A stretch of 64,000 nt of DNA from Polytrichum commune (GCA_950295325.1 OX485805.1:43488758-43552757), one strand, 5' to 3'. Positions 36,201 to 47,169 are shown, counted from the first letter of the stretch. A program made the numbers and translations. The notes: generated by a model from the letters alone, not told the origin.

Positions 36201-39200
36201 AAAACAGAGCCCTGTGGTGAGGTGCCAGGAAATCCTGTAAGAAAATCTTCAAGGAATTGAAAAGGATGCATTTTTTTCAGGTGTGAAAAATTACACAAGA
36301 GAAGTCCAGCACAATGGGTATCACATTTATAAATCCATGAATAGACCTCAGCAATATTGTGTAAGATAACCATGTCTCCGTCAACTGCACCACTTCTTTG
36401 ATGTCCATTCAACTGGCAACTGGTCGACTATCCCAATCCCTAGACAAAACAAACTATGCCACTTCTGCTCGTACAATGGAGTTAGAAATGAGGCACACTT
36501 TGTGTTGGAGTGTCTTCTCTACAACTCCATTAGTGATATGTTCCCTCCACTATTTGAGAATGTAGTACTAGGAAATCTCAAGTCTTTCTTCCAATTGGAC
36601 CATCAAATTGATACTAGCCTTTACCTCATGGAGGCTGCTACACTCCGCTACTCTAGGGAATTAGCCCGTTTGACACCACCTTGACGCACTTTTAACCCAT
36701 AAGCCTTTTGGCTTCCCAGACTTTTAAATCAATTTCATGTCATTTTAAAGCACTGCTGACTATCAATCAATTAAGTATAAAATTCTCACCCTTTAAATCT
36801 TGAACTTCATTGTAAAGAATACGATTCTCGACCAGCATCTTCTGGTATCCAGATGCTGCCTTTGCCATGTACTGGAGATGTTCCTCTGCACTAAGAGGCG
36901 GTTAGCTGAGGAGAGTGTATCATGATGTCAGCCAACAACAAACAGAGTAAGTAACTTGTGTGACAGAAGTTTACCTAGACTTCGAATCTGCTCTTTCCAA
37001 TCCATTTGCATTCGCAGAGCCTCTTCTTTTGCATCCAGTTGAGCCCACCGGAGGTCCTGCAACAACAACTAACTAACATTCAGGTGACATCCTGACTATA
37101 GTCCTGACCATATTATCAAAGAATGGACCAAGAATCCACACACTGACACCATAATAACTACACATATCCCTTCACAGCTATAGGGAAGCAACATCAAAAG
37201 ACTCGTTGCTTTGGTTTCTTACTCAAAGGACTCGTTGCTAGAACGAATAAGAGTCCACAATTACAAACTCGTATGAATTTGCTAACATATAAATCTCTAT
37301 GATGTCCCAGAACATATAATTGATATCGTCTGACCTATTTGCTGGTAGGTACTTAGGAAAAGTGACATTGCTATAACCGGAGTGTAAAATTTAATGCAAA
37401 AAATGATCCAGTTCACAGACAGAAAGAGTGTCCAGGGAGATTTTCGGGCATAATCAGTCGATGTCCTAGTGCTTCCAAGTCCAACCGGTTACATGTTGAC
37501 ATCTTTCGGTGTTCTTTATTATATTGGGTTATATCCCATAGATTCCTCTAGAATGATGGGTAATTTTCCTGAAGTCTTGAACTTCAACCGGTTATTTCTC
37601 AAGCTCAGCCACTTCATCTGTCACCAGCAGCCGGTTCTCCCCATTCATTGGACAGAAAGAAAGACGACCATGATGTGGCAACCAGCATGAATTATGGTGT
37701 TGATGCTTCATTTTCAAGTTGGCCTAAGTCTATATGTAACCCCAAAATGGGCATTGTGAGAATTAAAAGGACCCCAAAGATTACTACCTTCATTTCAAGG
37801 TAAACACCTTGAACCAGCACGGACAAGCCCGCTGGTACCTATCTCCCACAAGGCAAGCCCCTAGGGCCCCCCACATGGGTGGTTGAAAATATATACCACC
37901 ACTATGATTGGGTGGACCACAAGTGATAGGGTGCACCAGAAATCAAGTGCTAGGAACATCACCCATCCAAGCACTATTTCGGCCTTAGGCGGCTTAACCT
38001 CGAAGTTCCCATCGGATCCAAGTTAAAGGCCTCGGGTTTAAGCCACACTTTGAGCTAAGGCAGATGGGTCTTAAGTGGCTTGTTTTCTTAATCGGAGCCC
38101 TATATTTGATAAGTATGTGGTTTGGTGAGGATCAAAAAGTAAACATCATAAAGACACGTGTTTAAAAGAGATTGACCTACATCTTCAGATAGTAATAACT
38201 ACTCTCACTCAGTAATGAACACAATTGGGAGGACCATCTATGTATCCTGTTAAGAAATTAACAAAAATGCACTTCCAATAACCATAACTAAATCAGGGGA
38301 GGTCCGATTTTTCAATCCGATTTTTGCATATGTTTCATTGTAGATTTGCTAATGCACACGAGTTTTGTTGTGTAAATCTAAATGGTAGAAGTTGGAGAAC
38401 ATGAAAAACGAACCAAATAACCCCCACATACCTTACATCCATGCTACATCTTCAAGGTTTGTCAAGGTGACTGTAGTGATTGCAAGACTCATTGCCCAAA
38501 TTTGGGTAAAAGATTCAAGAAATACCTTGCATTCCCGGGCCTGTTGGGAGAGATTCTGTTGAACCTTGGAATCCTTCTCCTGCAAACTGCTCATCGTCTT
38601 TGCCGACTTGTTTTCTATCTCTTGCATCTTGTTGTACGCATCTTGGAGCTGTCCCTCAAGTTTAGTTATTCTTTCCTTGTGCTCCATGTCAACAACATCT
38701 TTCTTCTGAGTTTTCTGGTGGAGTGAATATTGATGATGTTGCTCTTCATCAAAACGCTTCAGATTGTTCATGCAGTCCAGTTCATTCTTCAACACTTGGA
38801 CTACCATCTGCTTCTCGTCACTGTCTCTTGATAGTCTGTCCACCTCCTCCTCCTTCGCACTCCTCTCTTCTTCCATCAGCTTTCTCTCCATCTTTAGGGG
38901 TTCCAAAAAGGATAAAGAAGAAAAACTTGTCAACAACAAGACCTTGAGCAGTCCACTATTGAGGATTTTTATATTAAACACTGTTGTATTGCAAAATCAT
39001 CACGACAGATGGTGCGCTCCATTTTAATTACATAGAGGGTAAAGTTGCAACAGTGAACCCTAATTTTACACCCAACTTTCTTGGACCGACCGTTGCCTGC
39101 AAAGTGGCGACATTTTGCATTCCTCGTCACCCATGCAGCTTGTGGCATAGATGGCATTAATTGCTTCAAATGGACTCCAATTAGTAGGTTTCTCCATCTT

Positions 39201-42200
39201 AGGGGTTCCAAAAAGGATAAAAGAAAAACTTGTCAACAGCAAGACCTTGAGCAGTCCACTATTGAGGAATTTTTGATGTAAACACTGATTTATTGCAAAA
39301 TCATGATAAATGGTGCGCTCCATTTTGATTACATAGAGGATAAAGCTGCAATAGTGAACCCTAATTTTAAACCCAATTTTCTTGGACTATACATATTTCT
39401 AGATGGCATCCTTTATCCCCTATGCAACTTGTGACATACGCTGCATTTATTGCTCTAAACGGACTCCAGATTGTAAGTTATGTTAGCAATTTACTTCCTG
39501 GTGAGAATATTTGCTCTGACTTCCCATTCCAAATGGAGGGTGGTTTTCTTTGCTTTCGATAGAAGTAAGTTCGTCCTTAATACCAGAATTTATCAAGCAT
39601 TTCGTCTGTCATCCCAACCAGGAAAAAGAAAAAGAAAACACAAAAAAACACAAAAAAACAGATTTACACATTGTAAAAACACCGATCACCAGCTTCCACA
39701 GGCAATCCCAAGAACACCTTGACATGTTCAGAAATGGTACTAATTTTCTGCCAGGATGCAGGGACCATTTCTTCAAGACTGCAGATCAAAGATTGACCAT
39801 CAAAAATTGACTTGTAAAGAGCACAACTTACTAACATCGTCTCATAACCTTCAACCCTAAATCTTTGAATTTTTTTTTTCCCCCTGCTAGCGGAAAAGTA
39901 AAGATTGACAGAGGATAATTGAGAGTGAGATTCTTACTTTCTTCTCATCCTGTGTACCAGCCCCTAATGCTTCCAGCACCATGTTCTGCGATGCGACTTT
40001 CTCTTCTCGCACCATCAGGTCTTTTAGGGTACACTTCATCTGCAGGACAGCATTCCAACAAGAAAAATCACGGTGTAATTCAGTTCAAGATAATAAAAAT
40101 TATTCAAGAGGATGAACCTATCCAACAAACAAATTCAGACTGAGAACCATCACCATTTACACAATGGAATTTTTTTGACCAGAGTTATGACTCCGAATCT
40201 CCATGTAGGTTAACTTGCTTTTGTGACTTGTTTTCTCTGTGACAGAAGGTGGCGCTCAAACTCCTCCATTACCCTCCGCAACATCAACTCCACCAGCTGC
40301 AGATTCAAGCAAACCATGAAACTGTGCTCAAATTTCATATGCTAATGTCAAATTCCAAGGAGAAATCATTGCATTGGATTGAATTGCACAACTTGAGATC
40401 ATTGCTCCTCATCGCAGTGCTTGACAACTATAACTTGACAACTTTTGGTTGGGTACACTAAACATCATCTGATTTTAGTGTGGACATTACTGCAATTGGT
40501 GTGCCCTATTAATTAGAGTGGTGTTCGTGACTTGTCATGTAGCGCCAAGTGTCATATGACACCTTCTCTGGGTGCCACATAGTGATTGCAAGACAATTAG
40601 TGTGGGTCAATGATTCAGAGGTAGTATGGGCCACACAAAGTCACGTGTTTAGTGTAGCAGCTAAATTATTTGGGCGTGAGTGCACAACTACATGATGTGG
40701 TGAAACAAACTCTTTTAATTCACTTATTGTTGGTTGACTTTGAATGGCTTGAGGGGTAAAGCATTTCCACATATGTGTTATAAAATAGGTAAGATTTCCA
40801 AGGGTTTCTTGAGAGCGAGGTATCACAAAAGAGAAGTTGTAACGCACCATCAAAGGATCACATTCATATGGTTGGATATACATGAAGTAGTTTTGGTTCT
40901 CTTCTCATGAATTTAGAAGTCAAATGAAAATTCTTCATACTAGTGAATCTCATTGTTTTGGCATGAAAATTGACCCAGTTAGTAGAAATTTTAGAACAAT
41001 GGACTTGGTGATCTTGAAGTAATCAAATCATCATGATGTTTCTTGAGGTGTGAGCATTCCATGAGGCATCAGTAGAAGATAACCAATCATGAATTTTTAT
41101 GATCAAGATTTTTGGGTGTGATGGACAATTTCAATAGCCACATCTAGGAAGACAAACTGTCAAAATTTTATTCTAAACACGAACATATCATTTGAAATGG
41201 AGAACCCATAAATGGGTAGACAAAACTCAAATCATGTTTTGGGTTAGATTCATACACTTACCATAGGCACCTCCTCTGATGGCTTGTCACCTAATATTGC
41301 ACTGATAAGATTGAGGAGCGATTGGTTGGACGAGTTCTGTTATTGTCCAACAACAAGGTGTTCAGATCATCTATAAAACAGAAGATAAACAATCAAAAAA
41401 CTCAATTTATCCTCAAGACAACATGATTATTCCGCCTGTATGCGCTTGTTCACTTCTTAACCCGAAAAGCTTATTCAAGCTTTTCTTCCAACCACTTCAA
41501 CTTCAGTTTGAAATTGAATCAAGATTTTGCATCTTGCACTTCTTCTTCTTTTTTAATATTAATACAAGGAATCTCATCTATAAAACAGAAGATAAACAAT
41601 CACAAAACTCAATTTATCCTCAAGACAACATGATTATTCCGCATGTATGCGCTTGTTCACTTCTTAACCCGAAAAGCTTATTCAAGCTTTTCTTCCAACC
41701 ACTTCAACTTCAGTTTGAAATTGAATCAAGATTTTGCATCTTGCACTTCTATTTTTTTTTAATATTAATACAAGGAATCTCATCCGGTGATTGATGTGTT
41801 TTTGAATATGCACATGATTTGCTATACAAACTTGAAAAGAACATATTGTGACTCAAAAACGTATGGAGTCTTCCTCTATATGGGTTGACTTCTCTTCAAC
41901 ATCGAGCTATGTAAATATGTGTACAATAACGTATTATAAATGCATAATCAGCTCCGAAACATTGTTACTATAATCTGAGGACCCCTCAAGGTTGTTGTTT
42001 TTAACCATATAGTATTGAAATTATGACGTACATATGTAAATATGTGTACAATAACGTATTATAAATGCATAATCAGCTCCGAAACATTGTTACTATAATC
42101 TGAGGACCCCTCAAGGTTGTTGTTTTTAACCATATAGTATTGAAATTATGACGTACATCAGGAGAGAGAGCTGCTTCTCCTTCATAACCTTCAGAAGCCA

Positions 42201-45200
42201 TGGCAGTAGAAGAGATCGGCAGGCGTCTTGCTTTCACTTGAAGCACCTCACAGAACTTGTGGCCTATTTCATTAAGCCTCTTGGATATCAAACCTACAAA
42301 AAAAAAAAGACAGAACGCATGTTGGAATTTCAGTCTCTGCGACAGTGTCCCCCCCCCCCCCATGGGGCTTCAGGACGCCAAATTGCATTGAAATTAGTGA
42401 GTTGACTTTTTTTTCCTTTTTTCTTTCAGAACAAAAAATCCAACAAAGCAATGTGGTTTGGCAAGTCACTGTCGACTTTGCATCAAATGTCATGTACTCA
42501 ACCTATGTTGTCATCCACATATCGACCATGAGAACTCACCCATTGTCATCTGACTTCATTTTTTTAAGAAAAAAATTGTATCCTATAGCCAAATTTAAAT
42601 TTGGACTTTAAACAAAACAAAAATTCAAATGTCATTCTTTGTTGCGCATTGTGTAGCCAACATGTAGATACGTGTAAAATCCACCAAAATTTTATCCTTT
42701 CTATTATTAAACACCCACACACACACACATGTTTTGCAATGATCTCCTTGGATTGAAAAAAAATGATTACAACAAACATGACAAAGAGAAAGAGAGATGA
42801 TGCTAACCATAGGTCGGCATGAAAAGAGAGACACTTCAACCCTGAGCATTTGTCTCTCCTCATATGTGGACCCGAGACGGGTTCAATTCATGACATGAAT
42901 GTGGGCACTACTTTTAAAGGTAGACGTGCCTAAATCGAATAGATAAACAATTTAGACACCTATATTTGAGTGGTATGTGGTTATTTGTAAATCTAAGAAT
43001 TGACACCAAAATGACATGTGTTTAAAGAAAACTAAATTACATGCTCAAAGTATGCTAACCATCCTCGACCCAAGAATCAACACAATTAAGGGGAAGAATC
43101 TTCACTTTGATAACGACTAAGATATTCATATGAGCTCCAGTGATTATGAGGCAAATGACTAGATGCAGGGTTTGGATTTGCTTATCAACTTGCACTAATT
43201 GGGTATTTCCAGAGCCTATGAGAAAGTGGGTGTAGAGAGGAAAGCATCCATCTAAGGCACATCTAGCTCGCTTAATTACCTGATGCATTTGCATTTGAAT
43301 TCAAGTCATGCACATAATCCTCGTCGTGCATCCCATTGGACTGTCCGCTGGATTGAACACCCCACGAGATTCCTTCAAGAAACGTTCGCTTGTCCTTCTC
43401 GAAAGTGAGGAAATGAGTTGCCGAGCGCTCCGGCGATGACGATAGGGACGTGTCGTTGGAGGAGTCGTGATCCGAAATTGCGCATGGTTTTCTTCGACTT
43501 GGGCTCAAGCCCATGTTGAGATTCTTTGACCGGTTTACGTATTTCGACGATGTGGTAGCATAACCTGTGGCATGAGTAGGAGAATTAGGGGAATTCAACC
43601 TTCCAAATCCAAGCGCACCCCCTTGTTTCCATTCATGGTATGACTTTAATGCCAATATACAATCAACCACCTTCGCACACGAAGCAGACGACGTAGAAGT
43701 ACCCTGTCAATCGAAACAAAACGCGGAAGAGGAATCATGTTACCGACGTAAAATTAATGCGTACAAGATATAATATGCACACGGTAGCTCCCTTCAAAAC
43801 TATATGGCATGTGATAATCATCATCGTCATGATTTAGATCCGGCTCAGCCTCTTCAACAAACACACAGAAATGAATCTACAGGAGTTTAAACAACTCAAA
43901 AGAAGAGTTACTACAGATTCTTCGTACATCCTTTCTTTGTTCTCCGAAACTTCAGATTGAATGCATTGAGACCCAGTTTAATTCGTTGTTTCGTACCTGT
44001 TCTAAGTCATGAATCTCGAACGAAGGTAACCCCATATCTTCCACTGCCACCAAAAAGTTCTTCACATTCTCGATATTTTGAGATGCGGATCGAGCTCCGT
44101 TCGGTTGACTTGGATTCACTGCGTTCTCAACCACCTGATGGTTTTGAGAACATGAATTGATCAATTCCCGTATCTCAAAGGAAACAATTGGTCGTTCAAA
44201 GTGTTGCAAGAGACAACAGATTGGTATTCCGAGAACTTATTGGATATGGTGTGAATATCAAAAGAAGAAAAAGAAGAGAAGAATGGGTGATTCATCAATG
44301 TGAAATGAACCCATTCATCCTTGACCATGTAAGGACGTTGGTCCCAAGCTTGTCCCAAGAAATGACCTAGGGCATACTATCTATCTATTGATAGGAATGA
44401 CTTTGGGGGATAAACAATGCAATGTATGATTAAAAGGGGGAAAACATGATTCTTTTTAGTTTAGAAGTGTTCATTTCTTAAGAACAAGGTATGCAAGGTA
44501 TTTAATAGTAATGATTTGCAGAGATTCCATTGGTTTATGTATACTTGACATGGGGATATGGAGGGTTTCAAGATGTGAAATAGTGGACTTGAGAAAGGTT
44601 ACAAGAACACCAACAGTCAAGGTAAATTAGGGAAATACAATTCATACTTGTAACAGCATACGTGATATTGAGTATCAGTAATTGTGAGTGTTTGAACCTT
44701 TTGTATAGCTCCATTTTGAACTTTGTTGATAACTTTGCAAAGGATGAGGCCACTCCGCAAGCACGTCTTTAGTTCTTCTTCAGTAGGTTGAGCACTTATG
44801 GACAAAGTACCAACCATGTCTTGCAACCAAATTGTTGCTTGTTGCCTCCTCATTGCTAGATTTTTCCAAATGAATAAATGAATTTGATTGAGTACAAATA
44901 AACCTAAGTAAACTATTCTAACTTTGTGGAGCACATAGGAATGATATTTGTACGTATGGCTTAAGTTTTTAAATGATAAATATTGTACAATTGCCAATGC
45001 ATGCACAGGTAGTATAATGTGGACTATCTTTGTTAAGGATACACTAGAACATTGATAGGTTAAACAAGTAATGTAGTTAAAGGAGGCTATGATAAACATA
45101 TTGGCACCCATTTCCACATCAACCCAATTTACCGATTCTCTCCATATCATAGTTATAAGCACATTAGTAAAGAAAAGGTGGCCGTACCCTACTAAAATGT

Positions 45201-45789
45201 AACAATTGTAATGAGGGGGAGATTCCAAATCAAAATGCTAACCAAAAACATTTAACCACATCGATCTCTACAATCCAAAGGCTCTCATTGTGAAAACATC
45301 CTTGTTCCGTGTGACATATTTGTTACAATGCCATTTATTGCAATAATGACTTTAACTACTTCAACAACAACAAAAAAAAAAAAAAAAAATGACGGTTCCA
45401 AGCGACATGCAAAACGCTTAGTTTTGATTGGTGGTCTATAAAGTGGAATTTCCATGCATGATATAACATAACAATCTCAACACAAGTGACAATGCATCGA
45501 TGCACCAAAAGTTGGATCTCAATCAACAAACCCAAAATTCACACAACATGCCCTATACAATTAAGCATATGGAACTAAATTTCGGAAATTTATGACCTAG
45601 GGAAACTTGTGATAGAGTGGACAAAGTGGTAAACAAGTTTTGTCCACTTACCATAAGTTTTCCTAGGTCATAAATTTTCCAAAGGTCCTTGTTCTTCATC
45701 TAATGATTGACTATACATATATGACATGTTTAGGAATATAAGAAAAGGAATAGGAATTTACCTGCTTCCTCAGCTCTCCGGGATGCCAT
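30028..45789 (-). CDS. KCH-type kinesin-14 (CH domain plus internal minus-end motor), 21 exons
   Basis: Plant KCH proteins cross-link microtubules and actin and move toward microtubule minus ends. I joined exons 45789-45762, 44855-44698, 44134-43997, 43703-43280, 42293-42157, 41336-41262, 40296-40228, 40039-39938, 38891-38526, 37056-36975, 36885-36790, 36188-36006, 35549-35443, 35249-35071, 34616-34452, 33811-33558, 33185-33022, 32185-31964, 31493-31058, 30698-30266 and 30163-30028. All phases agree, giving 3,954 nt and 1,317 residues. The CH domain spans about 10-135 ([15 protein letters not shown]). Coiled coil covers about 330-555. The kinesin-14 neck [14 protein letters not shown] opens the motor. 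P-loop GQTGSGKT is at 645-652, switch I NERSSRSH at 762-769 and DLAGSE at 795-800. The tail (about 910-1317) is polar with no known domain. The 5' splice sites of introns 2 and 7 and the last acceptor are the weakest calls. The intron between 35071 and 34616 is of AT-AC type. Confidence 0.92.
31510..31905. mobile_element. Foldback element in kinesin intron 18
   Basis: Arms of about 130 bp are inverted: minus 31640-31510 and plus 31750-31900 both read 'catgcacc', a 'cca/tc-aaccaactcc' block, 'ttgaa(c/t)t(g/a)aaggataact' and 'agatt'. Each arm encodes a similar peptide (PVELKDNS and LVELKDNS), which explains the frames seen on both strands there. The left arm abuts the exon 19 acceptor. Confidence 0.75.
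32291..32696 (-). mobile_element. 5S-rRNA-headed SINE, copy 1 (kinesin intron 17)
   Basis: On the minus strand the 5' head (about 32680-32586) resembles plant 5S rRNA from the GATCCCATCAGAACTCC region onward. It has a box A-like 'ggtaagccgcc' and a box C-like 'agtactcagatgggtgac'. It is followed by an unrelated body of about 300 bp and a 3' end in GTCTTTCTTC. It shares full length with the copies at 33900-34322 and 37653-38050. Confidence 0.8.
33186..33557. other. Kinesin intron 16 with a G-tract insertion
   Basis: Positions 33247-33500 have a G-tract left end ('aaggggggggaggggtgt') and C-rich segments at about 33430. They resemble the G-rich-ended elements at 21228 and 35673, but I could not find a convincing target duplication (only 'gagcac' on both sides). 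The element call is tentative. Confidence 0.35.
33900..34322 (-). mobile_element. 5S-rRNA-headed SINE, copy 2 (kinesin intron 15)
   Basis: This is the best-preserved head. The minus strand reads 'gatcccatgggaactccgag', 'gttaagcctcc', 'agaatagtacttgaatgggt', then 'gacactcc' and '...ggtgcacc', tracking 5S rRNA in order. The 3' end is a (TTTC)n simple repeat at about 33909-33938, the type of tail SINEs use for priming. The orientation is the same as the host gene. Confidence 0.85.
34617..35070 (-). other. U12-type AT-AC intron in the kinesin motor domain
   Basis: On the minus strand exon 14 ends CATAAAAA and the intron starts ATATCCTTAA, the U12 AT-AC donor consensus. It ends in TATGCTTAC with the branch-like GCTTTGACT about 11 nt upstream. 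Joining at these sites restores AAG CTC GAG ATT CGA AAT, giving [15 protein letters not shown], the conserved motor sequence. No GT donor in the last 15 codons before the in-frame TAA restores the frame. Confidence 0.9.
35660..35934. mobile_element. G-rich-ended MITE in kinesin intron 12
   Basis: The left end is 'ttggaggggtcactcctaag' and the inverted right end is 'gagtaacccccc...'. The 10-mer GGATGCCACC occurs directly before the left end (35660-35669) and directly after the C-tract (about 35922-35932), consistent with a Mutator-class target duplication. It is about 255 bp and noncoding. Its ends resemble those of the 21228-22541 element. Confidence 0.75.
36376..36685 (+). pseudogene. LINE reverse-transcriptase 3' fragment (zinc-finger end) in kinesin intron 11
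   Basis: The plus-strand frame reads [20 protein letters not shown], the Cx2C...Hx4C pattern of the zinc-binding region that follows reverse transcriptase in plant LINEs, then about 50 further residues to LTPP and a stop. It lies antisense to the kinesin. A diverged copy of the same region is at 60340-60861. Confidence 0.65.
37430..37652. mobile_element. Foldback-family element in kinesin intron 9
   Basis: It shares 'ccaagtccaaccggttacat', 'gttgacatctttcgg' and 'ggcataatcagtcg' with the left arm at 9806-9900, plus a second half with 'ccggttatttctcaa' and 'agcagccggttctc'. It is followed at once by SINE copy 3. Confidence 0.65.
37653..38050 (-). mobile_element. 5S-rRNA-headed SINE, copy 3 (kinesin intron 9)
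   Basis: The minus strand shows the head 'gatccgatgggaacttcgag', 'gttaagccgcc' and 'gtgcttggatgggtgatg', then the same body and a 3' end in 'gtctttctttctg'. It is sandwiched between a foldback-family element and the TIR element at 38060-38437. Confidence 0.8.
38060..38437. mobile_element. Short TIR element in kinesin intron 9
   Basis: This is the full-length partner of 7387-7756. It starts 'gcagatgggtcttaagtgg' and ends 'cacataccttac', about 90 bp before kinesin exon 9. With the two elements before it, it fills most of intron 9. Confidence 0.75.
38888..39480. repeat. Tandem duplication of about 303 bp spanning a kinesin splice acceptor
   Basis: Unit 1 (about 38888-39190) and unit 2 (about 39191-39480) share 'aggggttccaaaaaggataa', 'acttgtcaacaacaagacct', 'tggtgcgctccattttaatt' and 'gtgaaccctaatttta'. 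Both start with the exon 9 acceptor on the minus strand (CCCCTAAAG|ATGGAG in unit 1 and CCCCTAAG|ATGGAG in unit 2). Confidence 0.85.
40454..40655. mobile_element. MITE in kinesin intron 6
   Basis: The ends are exact inverse 10-mers, TACACTAAAC and GTTTAGTGTA. The interior includes 'cattagtg/tagtgtggg' and 'gtcacgtg', related to the ACTACACTA family. It is 202 bp and noncoding. Confidence 0.65.
41371..41783. repeat. Near-identical tandem duplication, about 207 bp, kinesin intron 5
   Basis: Copies at 41371-41577 and 41578-41783 start 'ctataaaacagaagataaac' and end 'aggaatctcat'. They differ at only a few bases. The similarity indicates a recent event. The plus-strand frame of 123 codons here is a repeat artefact. 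Confidence 0.95.
41908..42157. repeat. Exact-looking 125-bp tandem duplication carrying the exon 5 donor
   Basis: Units 41908-42032 and 42033-42157 share 'atgtaaatatgtgtacaata' through 'gaaattatgacgtacat'. The intron 5 donor (minus strand GAT|GTACGTCAT at 42156) therefore has a second copy, TAT|GTACGTCAT, 125 bp into the intron. Confidence 0.95.
42918..43268. mobile_element. AGGTAGA-type MITE in kinesin intron 4
   Basis: It starts AGGTAGACGTGCCTAAATCG and ends 'taaggcacatctagct', inverted ends of about 15 bp. The interior matches the 9411-9781 copy. Its right end lies only about 11 bp from the exon 4 donor at 43279, so it sits at the very start of the intron in transcription order. Confidence 0.8.
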
Positions 45790-47110
45790 TCTTTGTGTCA
45801 TTCAGTCTCACTTTCACAACTGTAAATTGTTACAATTCCACTCTTCCAATACCCTCTATCAACTTGTAGTATGAGGTTGTCACTCAATCCTCCATAAACC
45901 ACTCACATCTTGAGTTTGTCGTCAAAAGAGGTTGGACTCACAAGCCTAATCAACCTCTTCTACATTGTAGTCAACAAGCTTCCATTAATCGACGACCCCC
46001 CTCTTCTACCAAATTTGAAACTACACTCTTGCTACAAGTAAGGATCAAAAATTGTGATACAAGTCCAACAAATATTTATTGCCAAAAAACAATTGCGTGG
46101 AAACATGCACACTTTTCATAGGAATCAACCTCAATCACAATTATGGAGACACATAGTTCATATGAACCCGGGAACTCATAAGTCAATAGCATCAAAGACT
46201 TTATTCAACTTTCAAGTATCATTTTTTTGAAGTTTTGTCCTTAAAATCATTGGCTTGCCCCTTTCATCATAACACCATTGCTATAGATGTCTTGATCACA
46301 ACCTTCGTCAATTTCTTAATTATTACAGAACAAAGAGACAACTTCAATCTTCATGAATTGGTATGATTTATCAATGTTTGTTCATTGAATAGCATGGCTG
46401 ACCAACTACCGCCTCGTGTTAAGAGGTGAAACACTATCATTTTCCAAACACATCTTCCTCCAAAGGCTAGCCTCTAAGTCTCAATTGTTACAAATCACCA
46501 TGTAGATGGTGTTTTCAACTCAAACTCCACCCACATGATCCGAAGTTTGCAACATCTAAAGAAATTGTTCCACAGTCCAAATCCTCAAACCGATCTCAAA
46601 TTTCCATTCTATTGAACTCAAATATCAATTGGGATCAACAAACTTAATCAACTTCAAAAGAATCCCCATGTGCCTCAAAAACATCTTTCAATGTCCACAA
46701 GAAGACTTGAGGTGAGCAATGGGGGTTATGACAAGCACACACATAAACACACTAATAAGCGATTCATGTCTTAACTACAATTTTTCTATCTCTCTTCCCG
46801 GATTCTCCCTAAACTTACTTGAGACTCACAAGACACACGTGTGAACACTCATGCCCTAATATCGGCTCAACAACCGTAATATTCCACACTCGTGGGTATT
46901 TTATATACCATTTCACTTATATGGAATACAATTTGTTGCATGTAAAGGACTAAAAAAATGGCCAATAACCCAAAAAAATGTTCACACTTGTCTACCTAGC
47001 TATGTTGAGCATATTTACATGTTTCTAGCAATTCAATGTTTTTTTGTCACCTTCAAGATATTATAACATGAAATTGGTGGATGTCAAAGACCAAAAATAC
47101 ATTGCTTATA
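45790..47110. other. Kinesin upstream region, otherwise empty spacer
   Basis: This should contain the promoter and 5' UTR of the minus-strand kinesin, whose start codon is at 45789. I see no second gene and no clear TATA element, and the region is AT-rich with only short frames. Confidence 0.4.
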
Positions 47111-47114
47111 ATAA

Positions 47115-47160
47115 TTTGTAATCTTACTTCTCTAAACTTTTAGAGAAGTAAGATTACAAA
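47115..47160. other. Perfect 22-bp inverted repeat hairpin
   Basis: The arms 47115-47136 and 47139-47160 are exact reverse complements (TTTGTAATCTTACTTCTC... ) separated by two bases. It lies just upstream of the LRR pseudogene. It could be a small foldback element or the trace of a template-switch event. Confidence 0.85.
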
Positions 47161-47169
47161 AAAGTAATA

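Noticed and set aside
32186-38050. Genuine 5S rRNA genes
   Set aside because: Heads are diverged, lack the 5' third of 5S rRNA and continue into a shared unrelated body with a simple-repeat tail, so they are SINEs rather than 5S genes.
41423-41794. 123-codon plus-strand frame
   Set aside because: It is produced by the 207-bp tandem duplication in a kinesin intron. The two halves of the peptide repeat each other.
44617-45228. 203-codon minus-strand frame as a separate gene
   Set aside because: Only its C-terminal part (from [10 protein letters not shown]) is coding. It is kinesin exon 2 read together with flanking intron.
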